Origin: Wallemia ichthyophaga EXF-994 | Taxonomy: Eukaryota > Basidiomycota > Wallemiomycetes > Wallemiales > Wallemiaceae | Assembly (NCBI RefSeq): GCF_000400465.1 | Contig: NW_008806276.1 | Span: forward strand, 310,001 to 374,000 | Direction: 5' to 3' | Length of the DNA: 64,000 bases | In this document: positions 44,943-55,699 of the stretch, piece after piece | Layout: each line of letters opens with the position of its first letter | Position numbering within the stretch: the first letter of the stretch is position 1 | Made by a program: the position numbers and the translations under genes | The notes under the pieces: generated by a model | What the model saw: only the letters and a program-made list of their open reading frames with translations | The model's database searches: none | What the model was told of the DNA's origin: nothing

Positions 44943-46655
44943 TTAGTCCTCGTAGCACTCATACCAGTTTCCTCCCTCCATGCTCCACCTCTGCGACTCG
45001 ATGAAATCAGACAGCCGACACAAGCCCTTCTCCTGGCCGAGAGGACCGCAATTGGAAAATTTGAGCGGATAAACACCTTCATTCATCTTGATGCGTACGT
45101 AGTCCTCCTCTGCGTCGTACTCACCAATCGATTCACCACAATGTATCTTCTCAAACGTGATTCTACCCGAGAATGGTGTGTACTTGGATATATCAAATAG
45201 GTAATTTGGTGTTGGTTCTCTTCTGTCTATCAGGAAGGGCAAGTGCCTAAGTCCAGGTGGCTTTGCTAGTCCCAATGCTGAGATTATGTTCACCATTGAG
45301 CTGTCGTGGCTGAAATCGACAAAGACTTTATGACCCATTTGATTCCTATCTTTTGGTGGTATTGGGAATGTCGCTGGATCTGCGTCCAAAGTCTGATTTG
45401 TTGAGGTTGAATCGACCACAGGTTCACCTGTCAGTCTCGAAATGAGCTCGTTGACATATCCAATACCTCGAGCCCTTCCAAGTGGATGACCATAGCTCGA
45501 ATCGTAGTACTTTTGCAAGATCAAGTAGTAGGAGTAGTGATGAAAATCTTCTAGGCTATACATTTTGCACCATTCACTGATGTAGCCATTGTTGACGACA
45601 GTCTGGGTTTTTGTTAGGGTTTTGTGAAAAGTTTGATCGACAAGAGCAAACTCACGTCAAAGGCACAGGTGTGGAAGAGATTGACAATGTCTTTGTGTTC
45701 AAGTTTTGCACCTGGAAAGTTGTCATTCCACCACTTGGCCCAGTGAGGAGTCCACAGAGAAGCATAGACATCAGAAACATCATCACCGATAGTAGTCGAA
45801 TGGTTTGAAGCGAGTGGGCAATTTGAGATATCCAGTGTATTGTTATGTGCTTTACCTTCTGGTAAGATGACATCAAGATCGTCGTAAGCCTTCCAAATAG
45901 GATCGTCGTTGAAACCCAATTGGAAGAGCTGAGCACTCTCAATGACACGAGGTGAGCTTGGTGCGCGATAGAAAGGAGGGAAAGAATTGTCAATAAGATC
46001 TTTGTACTGATCAAAGAAGCGCTTTCCAGAGTTATAGGCTTGTTGACGACCCATCCAAACGAGGTCTTCCTCACCGAGGGTTTGTCTGATATCATAATGG
46101 CTAACAAAGTTTAATTTGGAGTGCTTTGCAGGTCTTTTAGCGTTATGCAGTTTATCGATAGTTGCAACCATTTCATTACGAGGTTTGTGATCGGGGAAGC
46201 GAGCGCCGTGACGTTCAAGCTGTAAAGAAGGAGTGAGAGTGTGTTTATATGGTAGTGAATCGACGGACAATAGTAACCATATCAATGGTACAAGATTGAG
46301 GTAATTGATCAGGTACGCCCCAGTCCACGTCGTATTGAGGGGAGTACTGAGCGATCTGATAGGGTATAAGAGGAGATTAGATAGAATAGAATCAACTGAC
46401 GCCGCCTTGGAGAATATCCTGTAAATGGAATGAGCAACGAGGATCATCAATTCGAACGTATAAACGCACCTGTCTACTGACTTTGGGTTTGAGTAGATTT
46501 GGAACAGTTACATGGGTTTTGAATACAGCGCCGAGAATAAAGGCACCAATCGTAGCCCCCAGTAACCATCTAATCGCCGTATTCAACCAGGTTAATCTAC
46601 GTGGTTCATTAGAATAACTACGCAGTGGAAGCGTCTCAGTATTTTTTAAAAACAT
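44943..46655 (-). CDS. Histidine acid phosphatase (phytase/MINPP type), membrane-anchored
   Basis: The product is 504 aa in five exons (46470-46655, 46403-46420, 46269-46355, 45656-46219, 44943-45602). The family hydrolyses phosphomonoesters such as phytate. The catalytic RHGxRxP motif is LERHGARFPDH and the distal proton donor motif is FSHDSSM. QYSPQYDV upstream and several paired Cys fit fungal phytase-like enzymes. The N-terminus has a basic cytosolic tail and one transmembrane helix (WLLGATIGAFILGAVF), implying a type II membrane protein of the secretory or vacuolar route rather than a secreted phytase. Exon 2 is 18 nt. Substrate preference is not readable. Confidence 0.88.
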
Positions 46656-46735
46656 AATTAATTTTCATATGTTGGTTGTTACATTCAAACAGAGAAATCA
46701 ACTTCTTAAACCTTAACAGCGACCGCAACAATCAA

Positions 46736-47654
46736 ATGGAGGACGAGAAACTCATTTCTAAATTATGGAAAGTGTCGCGTACATCTCATGAGTTGGTTCA
46801 GGATCGAGTTAGTCGTTGTGTTGTCCTCTAAGCATCGCTGACTCTTCCAATCCCAGGGATTTGCTGTTTCCCAGGAAGAGATTGAAGTTCCTTACGCCGA
46901 CTTCAAAGGTCAATACGCAGGTAATGGCATGATAGAGTGCGCATTTTAATTCCTCTCATTCACCCTCTCCTCACCCACCACCGACAGCCGCAATTCACTG
47001 CACTTCTTCGCCAGTCTGGAAGATAACCCCGATGATCAGATATTCGTTTACTTCGCAGATGAGCCTAGCATTGGTATAAAGACTATGAGAAAGTGCGTCG
47101 TTTCTCCCTGTGTGGGTTGCTGCTCATCGTTATTAGATTCTTGACTGTTTTGGAGGAGAGAAAGATCGGCAGAGGTATTTTGATTTACCCAGAGAAACTC
47201 ACACCAGCAGCAAACAAGGTGATTGGTTTCCTTGGCCCTTAGCCCCCACAGTTCTCACAATTTACAGGTCATTGCTGAAATGGCTGCTGACTACAAGTTA
47301 CAAGCATTCACAGAGTCCGAATTGCAAGTAAACATCACGTGAGTGATTTATCCCTCTATTCTCCTCTTCCAATCCCGCTAACATGCTACTTAAAGCCACC
47401 ACCAGCTCGTCCCCCAGCACGAAGTTCTCACTGCAGAGGAGAAGAAGCTGCTGTTACAAAAATATAGACTCAAACCAACCCAGCTGCCTCGTATACTAAC
47501 TAGCGTCAGTCCCGTTCCTTGCGCAACTATGTCTTCTTATACCCCACAGGATCCCGTGGCCAGATACTTTGGATTAGAGAGAGGTCAAGTCGTGAAAATT
47601 ATCAGACCTTCAGAAACTTCTGGTCGTTACGCTTCCTACAGAATTTGCTTCTAG
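46736..47654 (+). CDS. RPB5: RNA polymerase I/II/III shared subunit RPABC1
   Basis: The product is 207 aa in seven exons (46736-46807, 46857-46936, 46988-47092, 47137-47218, 47268-47338, 47396-47504, 47550-47654). RPB5 forms part of the lower jaw of all three nuclear RNA polymerases. The N-terminal domain shows [10 protein letters not shown] and IGIKTMRK; the C-terminal assembly domain shows [32 protein letters not shown] and [21 protein letters not shown]. Intron 2 begins GTGCGC at 46937; an earlier GTAATG breaks the frame. Length matches the family (about 210-215). It is divergent from the phosphatase gene with 80 bp between starts. Confidence 0.95.
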
Positions 47655-47756
47655 TTTGTTCATTTATGTAATTTATTCAAGGCCTATGTCTTTATGTCGT
47701 GCTGCCTCCGATATTTCCCATGCTTTCACTTACGCGCCTCTTTCGCGATAACAACG

Positions 47757-50700
47757 ATGGCTGTTCCAGTGAGCTCAAACGTTACATCGCCTCAGCCATC
47801 TACGAACTCTCAATTGAGGCCGGCGCGTGTACGTAGATCGGCAGCTGTCAGTGGTAATCGTACGCACTATCTTATTTTCTCGCTAATATCACTAACATCT
47901 TCCAGCTGAGGTTATGGACGTCGACGCAGACGTAAATTCTGACTCTGAATCTGATGCCGTTCAAGACTCTGATCACTATTCGCACGAAAATATCCCATCT
48001 CCTGCTGAATCCAGTCACGATGAGTTTGAAGAGGTCGCCCCTAAGAAGAAACCGAGGAAATCCGCCATGAAAGGCGCAGGCGCTGCTTTAAAGAGAAAGA
48101 AGAACGTCCAGATACGCAAAGACCACGATTCTGACAACTTTCTCTACGAAACACTCACAGAAGCTACCGTCGATCTTCCAACTGCTGTACAAGACTGGCT
48201 AGCGATGTACGTTGACAGCCGTCGCGAAGCTTTGCGAATCCTCATCAACTGCCTGATCAAGGTTTGTTTGTCTATTCCCAATTGACGCGTTATTCACCCT
48301 TATCACAGTCCACCGGCTGTCAACACACAATTACATCAGATCAAGTTGTCGATTTTGACTCTATTCCTGATGTAGTTGACTCTTTAGAACGCTCTTTCAA
48401 AACCCAGTCTAATACCGCATACCCTCTAATACATCGTGTCGGTACGCTCAAGAAAATTGGCGGTTCAATATCAAAACTTCTCGAAGATTTGGTCAGCGCG
48501 GCTTCTGAGTCTTCAGCACTCTACGATGTATCTGAAGAGAGTGAAACTTTGATGGAGACTAGCCAGCAGTGGATTACCAGCTTATCGTCTTCCCCACTCC
48601 GCGCATTTAGACATACAGCCACAGTCTGGGGTCTTTCGCTATCCAGCGCGCTATGCAAGCTTGCTAAAGACTTTGATAAACAATTCTCAAAAGAAACCAG
48701 ACGCCGTCAATCTTCCAATAAGTCAGATTCCCTCCTTTCACGCAAGACAACTGTCGAAAATTACATTCAAGAGATCACTGATGGTTTATTTATACACAGA
48801 TATAGAGACGTAGAACCAATTATCCGATCAGAATGTGTAAAAGCACTCGGCAGTTGGATGAAAACATGGCCGAACCACTTTTTGGAAGGCAACTACTTGA
48901 GATACACAGGATGGTTGCTTTCAGACACCGACTCTTCAGTCAGACACGCCGCTATTGAATCACTGATTACCCTGTATGGTTCAGACGATCATCTCACTCC
49001 ACTGCAGCATTTCACTGATAGATTCAAACAGCGTCTGTTGGAGATCTGCTTGAAAGATGTTGATGCACCGGTTAGAATTTCAGCGCTCAAGCTTATGACT
49101 GCTATCGATGGCCACGAGCTGCTTGAAGACAATGAACGTATACAGGTCTCAAAGTTAGCATTCGATATAAATCCAAAAATACGCAAAACATGTGGAGATT
49201 TTTGGCAAAGATTGGTGGAAGATGAGCAGCAAAGACTTAGGGGAACTCTTGGTGACGATGATGATGATACTGAGAAGGAGGACATCGATCAACTAACAAT
49301 GATCAAAGCCTTTACTAGTCTTCTTGTGACATCCACTCGCTCCATCGATGGTAATAGCAGCGTTAATGATGGAAATGAGGTTGGTAGTAGATTAAGAATC
49401 GCATTGGATGATCTCTGGTCATCGTTGCAAGTTGCGCGCGATTGGAAGGCGATGCTGTCTACTTTGATCATGGACCATTCTAGTAGCGACGATGATTTAG
49501 CTCAGTTCAAGTTGAAAGAGGATGAAGAGAATGTGTTAGTTGAGTTGTTCTGCGCTTGCGTCAGCCATATACATGCCGAGGCAAACCCTTCGACAGAATC
49601 AACCGGACGCAAGAAGAAGAAAATTGTTGACGATACAGACTATACTTCAGTCTCGCGTCAACTCATGCAAGACTTACCAAGTCTTTTCTCCAAACACCAA
49701 GCCATTCCCTCTCGTATAGCTGACCTGCTCTCTTTGCCGAGATATATGCAGTTGACACTCTATTTGGATATGAGAATGGAAAGTGAGTTTGAGTCACTGT
49801 ATAATGAAATTTGCCAGCAGCTTCAGAAGCATTCTCTGCCGTCCGTATTGGAAGCTGCTACAGATAGCATATTTGCTTTGAATGATGCAGGTGTTTTTGT
49901 CCACATCAGCGAAAGGAACTTGAATGCTCTGGTGTACAATCTGACATTAGCTCTCAAAACTTTAGTTGCTGGTCAGGAGATTGAAGATGTAGATATCGAC
50001 CAAGAGAGCGTCAGCAGACTTGAGTCGGCGTTGTTGAGACTGGTTTATGTCGTCACTAGGAGCAACATAAGTGACACACTGAATGAGAGCTCAGCAGAAA
50101 GTGCAAATGTCTGTCAAATTGTTCAAGCTTTGGCTAGTAGAGGTGCATTAGGCTACGAGATTGAGTCAAAGGTGAGCAGAGATGCGAGATGCGAGATGTG
50201 AGATGGTCACGTGAGACAAATTAACACAAAAACAGATGGTCGAAAACGCTTTGCAGCTTCTCTTCTTAGATCTTCTCTGGACTGTGTCTGAACTTGTGAA
50301 GTTGCAACCAACGACAACGGACAACGAAGACTCTGAGTATGAGTTTAAGAAGATGCAAGTCAAGACACTCCGCGACAATCTCTATCATCTTGCTATTGAC
50401 TTGTCGGTTGGGTCGACATCAAACTCGACAGACAGCGTCAAATCGAAGGGATTCAAGATTTTAATGGAGATAGTCATATTGTTTGCAGACAACCGTCCAA
50501 AGGAATTGAGCACTGAAGTTTCAAAGCACACTTCAATGGAGTTTAGTGAAGAAACGCAGCTGAGATGTATGGGATATGTTGAGTCAGAGATCGATAAGTT
50601 TGCCGAGGAGATTCACGTTAACGCTGACAATGACGACGACGAAGCTGCAGAGGAAATCCAAAATGACAAGCAAAGCAGTGATGAGGATGAAGCACCTAAA

Positions 50701-51950
50701 ATCAAAAAAAGGAAGTCGAAGACAACACCAAAGAAGCAAGCACCCAAGCAGAATAAACAAAAAAAGCAGGAGTTGACATTGGCGCTCCAACCAGATCGTA
50801 TCAATTACACATATGAGTTTTCAGAGACAATCGCTGTCGTAGTGAAAGCTATTAGACTTGGTGTCTTGTCGATTGACAAGCTGCCTGTGATATTGGCGCA
50901 CCATGGCAGATTTGGTGTGCTCTTTGACAGCCTCAATAAGCTAGCTTTGGATGCAATACGCGAAATTGCTTTGTATGCTGGTAGTGAATATTATCTGGGG
51001 ATAGTGCACGTTGTTACAACCTCACTAATATCAGCACATGAGCTCTTGTTAGAAGGAAAAGTTGAAGATGAATCACGTTTGCTGGCTTTGGGTAGATCAT
51101 TATCTTCGTCGTTAGTGTTACGAGGTGCGCAGTTGAAAATAGTAAGCAGAGCGTCTTCCAATGTCGTAGTTGCAATTCACAAGAGGGTGATTAGCGAGCT
51201 ATTTGACGATCTCAAACCACTTGTTAATGAGCAGCGCAAGAACTCGACAAAGATATCACAAATTAATTCGGGTTTTAAGGCGTTGCAGCACCTTTTAGCT
51301 GTCGGTCCATCTAGTCTCATTGAAGGCAGACATGCACTGGAGGTGAAGAACTTCTACGATGAACAGCTCAAGGCGGCTGAGATTGAGTTGAGCACGTCGA
51401 GCAAGATATGGGAGGGCGCACGTTCGTACGAGAAAAAGCTCGTCACTCTGATAGCTAAAGATAAAGGTGAGCTACCGATGAGCGGATAACGATCAACGAT
51501 ATTTCTAATCATCATCCAGTACTCGTCAAGCATAGGAATGCTCAGGAGAAAGATGTACACTCGCGAGCATCCCGTGAGAAGCATCCTCGAGCTGCAGCCA
51601 CAGCTGGTGAGGGGCTCTCCAAAGATATGGTTGGCAGTGAAGACGAAGGTGAAGAGGGAAGCGAAGATGGTGGTGAAGATGAAGTTGAAGATGAAGAGCA
51701 GAATGCTGAGATTGACGAACACAACGAGAATGATGAACATGATGAAGAGCAATTGCCAGATGAGCCTACCGCTGATATTCAAAGGGACTCATCCCCACTA
51801 TCCTCTCTTACTAGCCATCACGACGAGAATGAAAATGAGAATGCCTCGCAAACATCCAAGAAGAGGTCTCGTCAATCAGACGCCCCGTCGCCAAGTAAAG
51901 GCCTGCAAATGTCCAACACACTCAGAACAAAGCGCAGTCGCATTGATTAG
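47757..51950 (+). CDS. SCC3: Cohesin subunit SCC3 (STAG/Psc3)
   Basis: The product is 1,325 aa in five exons (47757-47853, 47906-48261, 48309-50171, 50236-51466, 51520-51950). SCC3 binds the kleisin and DNA in the cohesin ring. VQDWLAMYVDSRREALRILINCLIK and STGCQHTIT are the STAG-domain start. The stromalin conservative domain is clear: FIHRYRDVEPIIRSECVKALGSWM followed by YLRYTGWLLSD. HEAT-like repeats fill the middle. Both ends are charged and disordered: an acidic N-terminus with KKKPRKSAMK, and an acidic Glu/Asp tail ending in RTKRSRID. The meiotic kleisin REC8 lies 3.7 kb downstream. Confidence 0.93.
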
Positions 51951-52020
51951 CTTGATATTAATATTGTAGTAAAGTTGCTGTACAAAATACGTCCATTTAA
52001 GCATTTTGCAACATCATGTT

Positions 52021-53094
52021 CTAGTAGTGAGCGTCATATGCGTGCCCGCTGTTACTCATAAACATGAGCATTGTTTCGGCTAATCCTTCAGACCAGACAA
52101 CTGCATTGTGACCACCTTTTTGAGTAAGCAGCAGTCCTCTCTGGGCTGATGCATCGGTATACTCCAAAACACCCCATTTATGGCCTGTCAATGAGGTGAT
52201 TTCGTGTGATTTTGTCTTGTTGTTACTGACTTGGCTCTTAAATAACGAGATAGAGTGCTCGACAGGTATCTCGATATCATCCACCGAATGCGCAATCAGA
52301 ACAGGGGATGAGATGGCATGTAGATTGTCGCCTGTGTCGTACTTATGCCTCAAGAACGTGAACAAATATTCTCTGATCTGCGGAAGGGAGCGCAAAGGAC
52401 TAAAGAGGGGAAACAGACCACCGATTTTGTAAGTTTCAAGCAACTTAGTGACGGAAGAGAATGGAGCAGCAAGAACGACTGCGCGTATCTCGATACCCTG
52501 GCTCGATAGTTTTCTAGCAAAGTTAGTAACCACGCCAGTACCCAAAGACTGACCAAGCAGTATGATCTTGTCAGGTGTAGCGCCTCTACTGATAGCATAG
52601 TCGTACGCAGCTTGCGCATCTAGTGTGAGACCTTTCTCTGACGGCAACCCACTCGAGTCACCGAAACCGCGATAATCGAATGATATAACATTAGCATCGA
52701 GCTTGTTGGACATGACGGCGGCAGTGGCTACACGACCGCTCATTGCGCGTGTAGCTGCGTTACCATGCGCGAATATCACAGTTGGGTGTGTTTTGAACGT
52801 GTTGTCGATCTCTCTCTCCGATACGCTGCCATCCATGCTCACTAGAGAGTCGGGCAGGACATGCCAACTGCCGAGTCGCTCCCGATCCACTGTATTGAGC
52901 CTGACATTGAAGGTTTTGAACGGTGACAACCCAAAAGCCGCTGGATCAGACAGAGTTTCACTGCCGGCCATTTTCACCCTTCGCAGATATAGCACTTCTA
53001 GTTGAATATTCGGGTGGATTAATGATATCATTAGAGCTACGTAAATGGCTCCAAACCAAACAAGCCATTTGTGACCTTTGCTGAGGAGGCCCAT
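52021..53094 (-). CDS. ABHD12/13-like alpha/beta hydrolase, membrane-anchored
   Basis: The product is 357 aa from a single exon. An N-terminal transmembrane helix (WLVWFGAIYVALMISLI) is followed by an alpha/beta hydrolase domain. The oxyanion-hole region reads VIFAHGNAATR, the nucleophile elbow is LLGQSLGTG, the acid is in AHSVDDIEIP and the catalytic His in QKGGHNAVVW. SFDYRGFGDSSG is typical of the ABHD12/13/17 group, whose members act on lysophospholipids or acylated proteins. The frame extends upstream to 53115 only with TTG; I use the ATG at 53094. The exact substrate is unknown. Confidence 0.85.
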   Translation of the reverse strand: MGLLSKGHKWLVWFGAIYVALMISLIHPNIQLEVLYLRRVKMAGSETLSDPAAFGLSPFKTFNVRLNTVDRERLGSWHVLPDSLVSMDGSVSEREIDNTFKTHPTVIFAHGNAATRAMSGRVATAAVMSNKLDANVISFDYRGFGDSSGLPSEKGLTLDAQAAYDYAISRGATPDKIILLGQSLGTGVVTNFARKLSSQGIEIRAVVLAAPFSSVTKLLETYKIGGLFPLFSPLRSLPQIREYLFTFLRHKYDTGDNLHAISSPVLIAHSVDDIEIPVEHSISLFKSQVSNNKTKSHEITSLTGHKWGVLEYTDASAQRGLLLTQKGGHNAVVWSEGLAETMLMFMSNSGHAYDAHY

Positions 53095-53158
53095 GTGATG
53101 ATAGATAGATAGCAAGAATGATAGAAGGCATTAGGGCATTACAATCTTTTGAAAATGA

Positions 53159-54643
53159 TTAAAAGTCATCAAGGATCTTGTCGAGTGCAGAAACAGCCTT
53201 GTGGACATCGCGGAAGCTGTTGTAAAGTGGCGCTGGAGCTAGTCTGATAACCTCAGGCTTGCGATCATCTCCAACGACGCCGTGTATCTGAAGCTGCTCG
53301 TTGTAGAAGAGCATGTAGTCCTTGTTGAACTTGAGCGACAGCTGGGCACCTCTCTCACTAGGATTACTTGGGGTTATGATGGTGAATTGCTTGTGCTCGA
53401 CGTTGGAACTGTCTGTGTAGTGCTTGGAATACTTCAGCAGTCTTTCCATGTATCCTGTGAGAGCAACACTCTTAGCTCGAAGATTCTCCATTCCAGCCTC
53501 GTCAAACAGCTGGAGAGAAGCGTAGAGGGCAATAAGGGTGAGGACAGGTGTATTGCTGACCATCCAGGCCGAAGCTCCAAGAGATGGCGAAAAGTGTGGT
53601 CCCATTTCAAATCGTGTCTCTGGATCATGTCCCCACCACCCTTCCAACCGTCTGTGGTCGGCTTGGCACTGGCTTTGAGTTTGAGACTCGTGAATGAAAA
53701 TACCAGCGATACCACCAGGAGAGCTGTTGAGATATTTGTAGCTACACCACACTGCAAAATCTACATTCCACTCATGCAGCTTTAAGGGTACGTTTCCGAC
53801 GGCGTGGGCGAGATCCCAACCAACATACGCACCGAACGACTTTGCGTGGCTGGTGATTGTAGGTATGTCAAACAGCTGGCCGGTGTAGAAATGAACACCA
53901 CTGAACATAACCAGGGCTACCTCATTACCATGCTCTTCGAGGGTGCTGAGGATGTCTTGGGTTCTTAGGGTTGATTCACCGGACCTTGGCTTCACTCTGA
54001 TGAGAGCATCATCTGGATTGAGGTTGTGTAGATACGCGTGGGAATTAAGAGCGTACTAAGGCTAGTTAGCTATTCGCAGTTGTCGATATAGCCAACTAAC
54101 ATTATCAGATGGAAATGCGTTGTCTTCAAAAACGATCTTGTAACGTTGAGCGGATGGTTTGTAGAAGGTAATGAGTAGCTTGTGCAGATTTGAAGTAAGC
54201 TGGCCCATAGCGGCCACTTCGTCCGCGTTTGCGCCTGCAAATGATGAGTGTGTGATGACATCAGGCGCTGCTGTTCCCACCGACGATAGCAGCCAGGCTT
54301 CCTTTGACAAGCTCATCACAGCTCTTCCATGGCCTTTGGTATGGATGATCAAAGTGGCCCTCAACTGCGCGCGTCTTCCATACGTCGAGTTCCTCTGCGA
54401 TAAGCGATTGAGTGCGCTTAGGCATCAAACCGAGTGAATTGCCACAGAGGTAGGTGATCTCAGCATCTGCTGCCAAATGAGCTTGCGACTAATAGCGGTA
54501 CGAGACTGACCACGTTTGCACGGCAAGTGGAATTCCTGCCTGAAATTCGAGAGGCTGTCAAGATTATCGAGATGGACAGAGTGGTCCGGATTAATTAGGT
54601 CATCGTCAGTAATCTTATCGAGATATTCCCGCAATTCGCTCAT
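53159..54643 (-). CDS. KYNU: Kynureninase
   Basis: The product is 450 aa in four exons (54511-54643, 54281-54469, 54101-54234, 53159-54055). This PLP enzyme cleaves kynurenine or 3-hydroxykynurenine, on the de novo NAD pathway. Motifs are ITYLCGNSLGLMPKR, EVAAMGQLTSNLHKL, GWDLAHAVGNVPL and the PLP-lysine region WCSYKYLNSSPGG, then GWWGHDPETRF and IRLAPAPLYNSF. The ATG at 54643 gives the usual N-terminus; a second in-frame ATG at 54667 would overlap the PEX14 start codon on the opposite strand. Introns are 41-46 nt. Confidence 0.94.
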
Positions 54644-54665
54644 CGATGTTCGTTGTAACAATACC
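54644..54665. promoter_or_regulatory. 22-bp divergent gap between kynureninase and PEX14 starts
   Basis: The two start codons are 22 bp apart. With the alternative kynureninase ATG at 54667, the two start codons even overlap (CCATGA). Promoter elements must lie inside neighbouring transcribed sequence. Confidence 0.5.
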
Positions 54666-55622
54666 ATGAGCAGCGGCGATAAGGTTCAGTCAGCGGTAGA
54701 TTTTCTGAGCGACCCAAATACGCAATCAGGTAGCCTGGAGGACAAGGTACAGTTCTTGCGGTCAAAAGGACTCGAGCAGGCCGAGATTAACCAGGCTTTG
54801 GCTGCTGCGAACAACAATCGCCGAATCTTCTTCAGTCAGCCACCGAGATATGAATTGCAGAGAGATTGGAGAGATTACTTTGTGAGCTGCAGGGAGTCGC
54901 TCAGAGCCACTGCTAATAATATGCCCAGATAATGGCCGTTGTATCCGGTGGTCTCGCTTATGGCGTTGGAAGCCTGGCTAAAGTGGGAATATTCTTGCGC
55001 GGTGATCCACCACTCATGCGTACACCCAGAGATATCTTTGGCCACATTTGCAGCCTCCATCGTCTACGCAGTACGAATCTGATCTCAAGTCTTTGAACGA
55101 CAAGTACGACGAAGCAGGTGAGTTGAGTGGCGTGTGTATTACTGCACACTCACAATCAGTGTAGAAAGCACAATGAAGGAGCTGCGTGACGACACAACGG
55201 CTATCAAGGATTCGTTAGCCGGTCAGCAGGACAAGGTGAACGAGACAATCGTTGAAATTGAGAGGGCAGTTGACGTAAGTGGATGCGCATCGTATATACC
55301 AACATCTCACGCCTCATAGGGCATCAAGTCCAGCGAGAAGAGGACTCGAGAAGAGATGGACGGCGTCGTTCGCGAGCTCAGCGAGATAAAATCTCAAATT
55401 CCAAAGCTAGTTGAGTCACAGCAGCAATCGCAAGCAAGCACTCTTAACGAATTACAATCTGAGCTCAAATCACTCAAGTCTCTCCTCTTATCAAGACAAA
55501 ATGGCGGGACGACGTCACCAAGCTCTTCGATACAAATAGGCAAACCACAGATACCTGCGTGGCAACTAGCCACTGCCAATGGCACTTCAACGTCGCCCAC
55601 GAACTCTACAAATTCTCATTAA
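54666..55622 (+). CDS. PEX14: Peroxisomal docking protein PEX14
   Basis: The product is 256 aa in five exons (54666-54881, 54929-54982, 55030-55117, 55165-55274, 55320-55622). PEX14 docks the PEX5 cargo receptor at the peroxisome membrane. The N-terminal helical domain reads SAVDFLSDPNTQSGSLEDKV then FLRSKGLEQAEINQAL, the PEX5/PEX19-binding fold. A short hydrophobic stretch (IMAVVSGGLAYGVGSL) precedes the conserved KRYLWPHLQPPSS. A coiled coil follows (SLNDKYDEAESTMKEL onward), then a Ser/Thr-rich tail. All junctions keep frame. It is somewhat shorter than many fungal PEX14 proteins at the C-terminus. Confidence 0.93.
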
Positions 55623-55699
55623 TTCTTGTAATTGTTTGAATAATTTTCACTTTTTCACCATCGAACTCAAACGACGACGTGATTTGCGATATTTAAGAG

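Noticed and set aside
50172-50235. GAGATGC micro-repeats in an SCC3 intron
   Set aside because: Only a few units long, and the intron ends are normal; probably a slippage product.
51354-51782. 142-codon minus-strand hydrophobic frame
   Set aside because: It is antisense of the acidic SCC3 tail, where GAA/GAT codons read as Phe, Ile and Leu.
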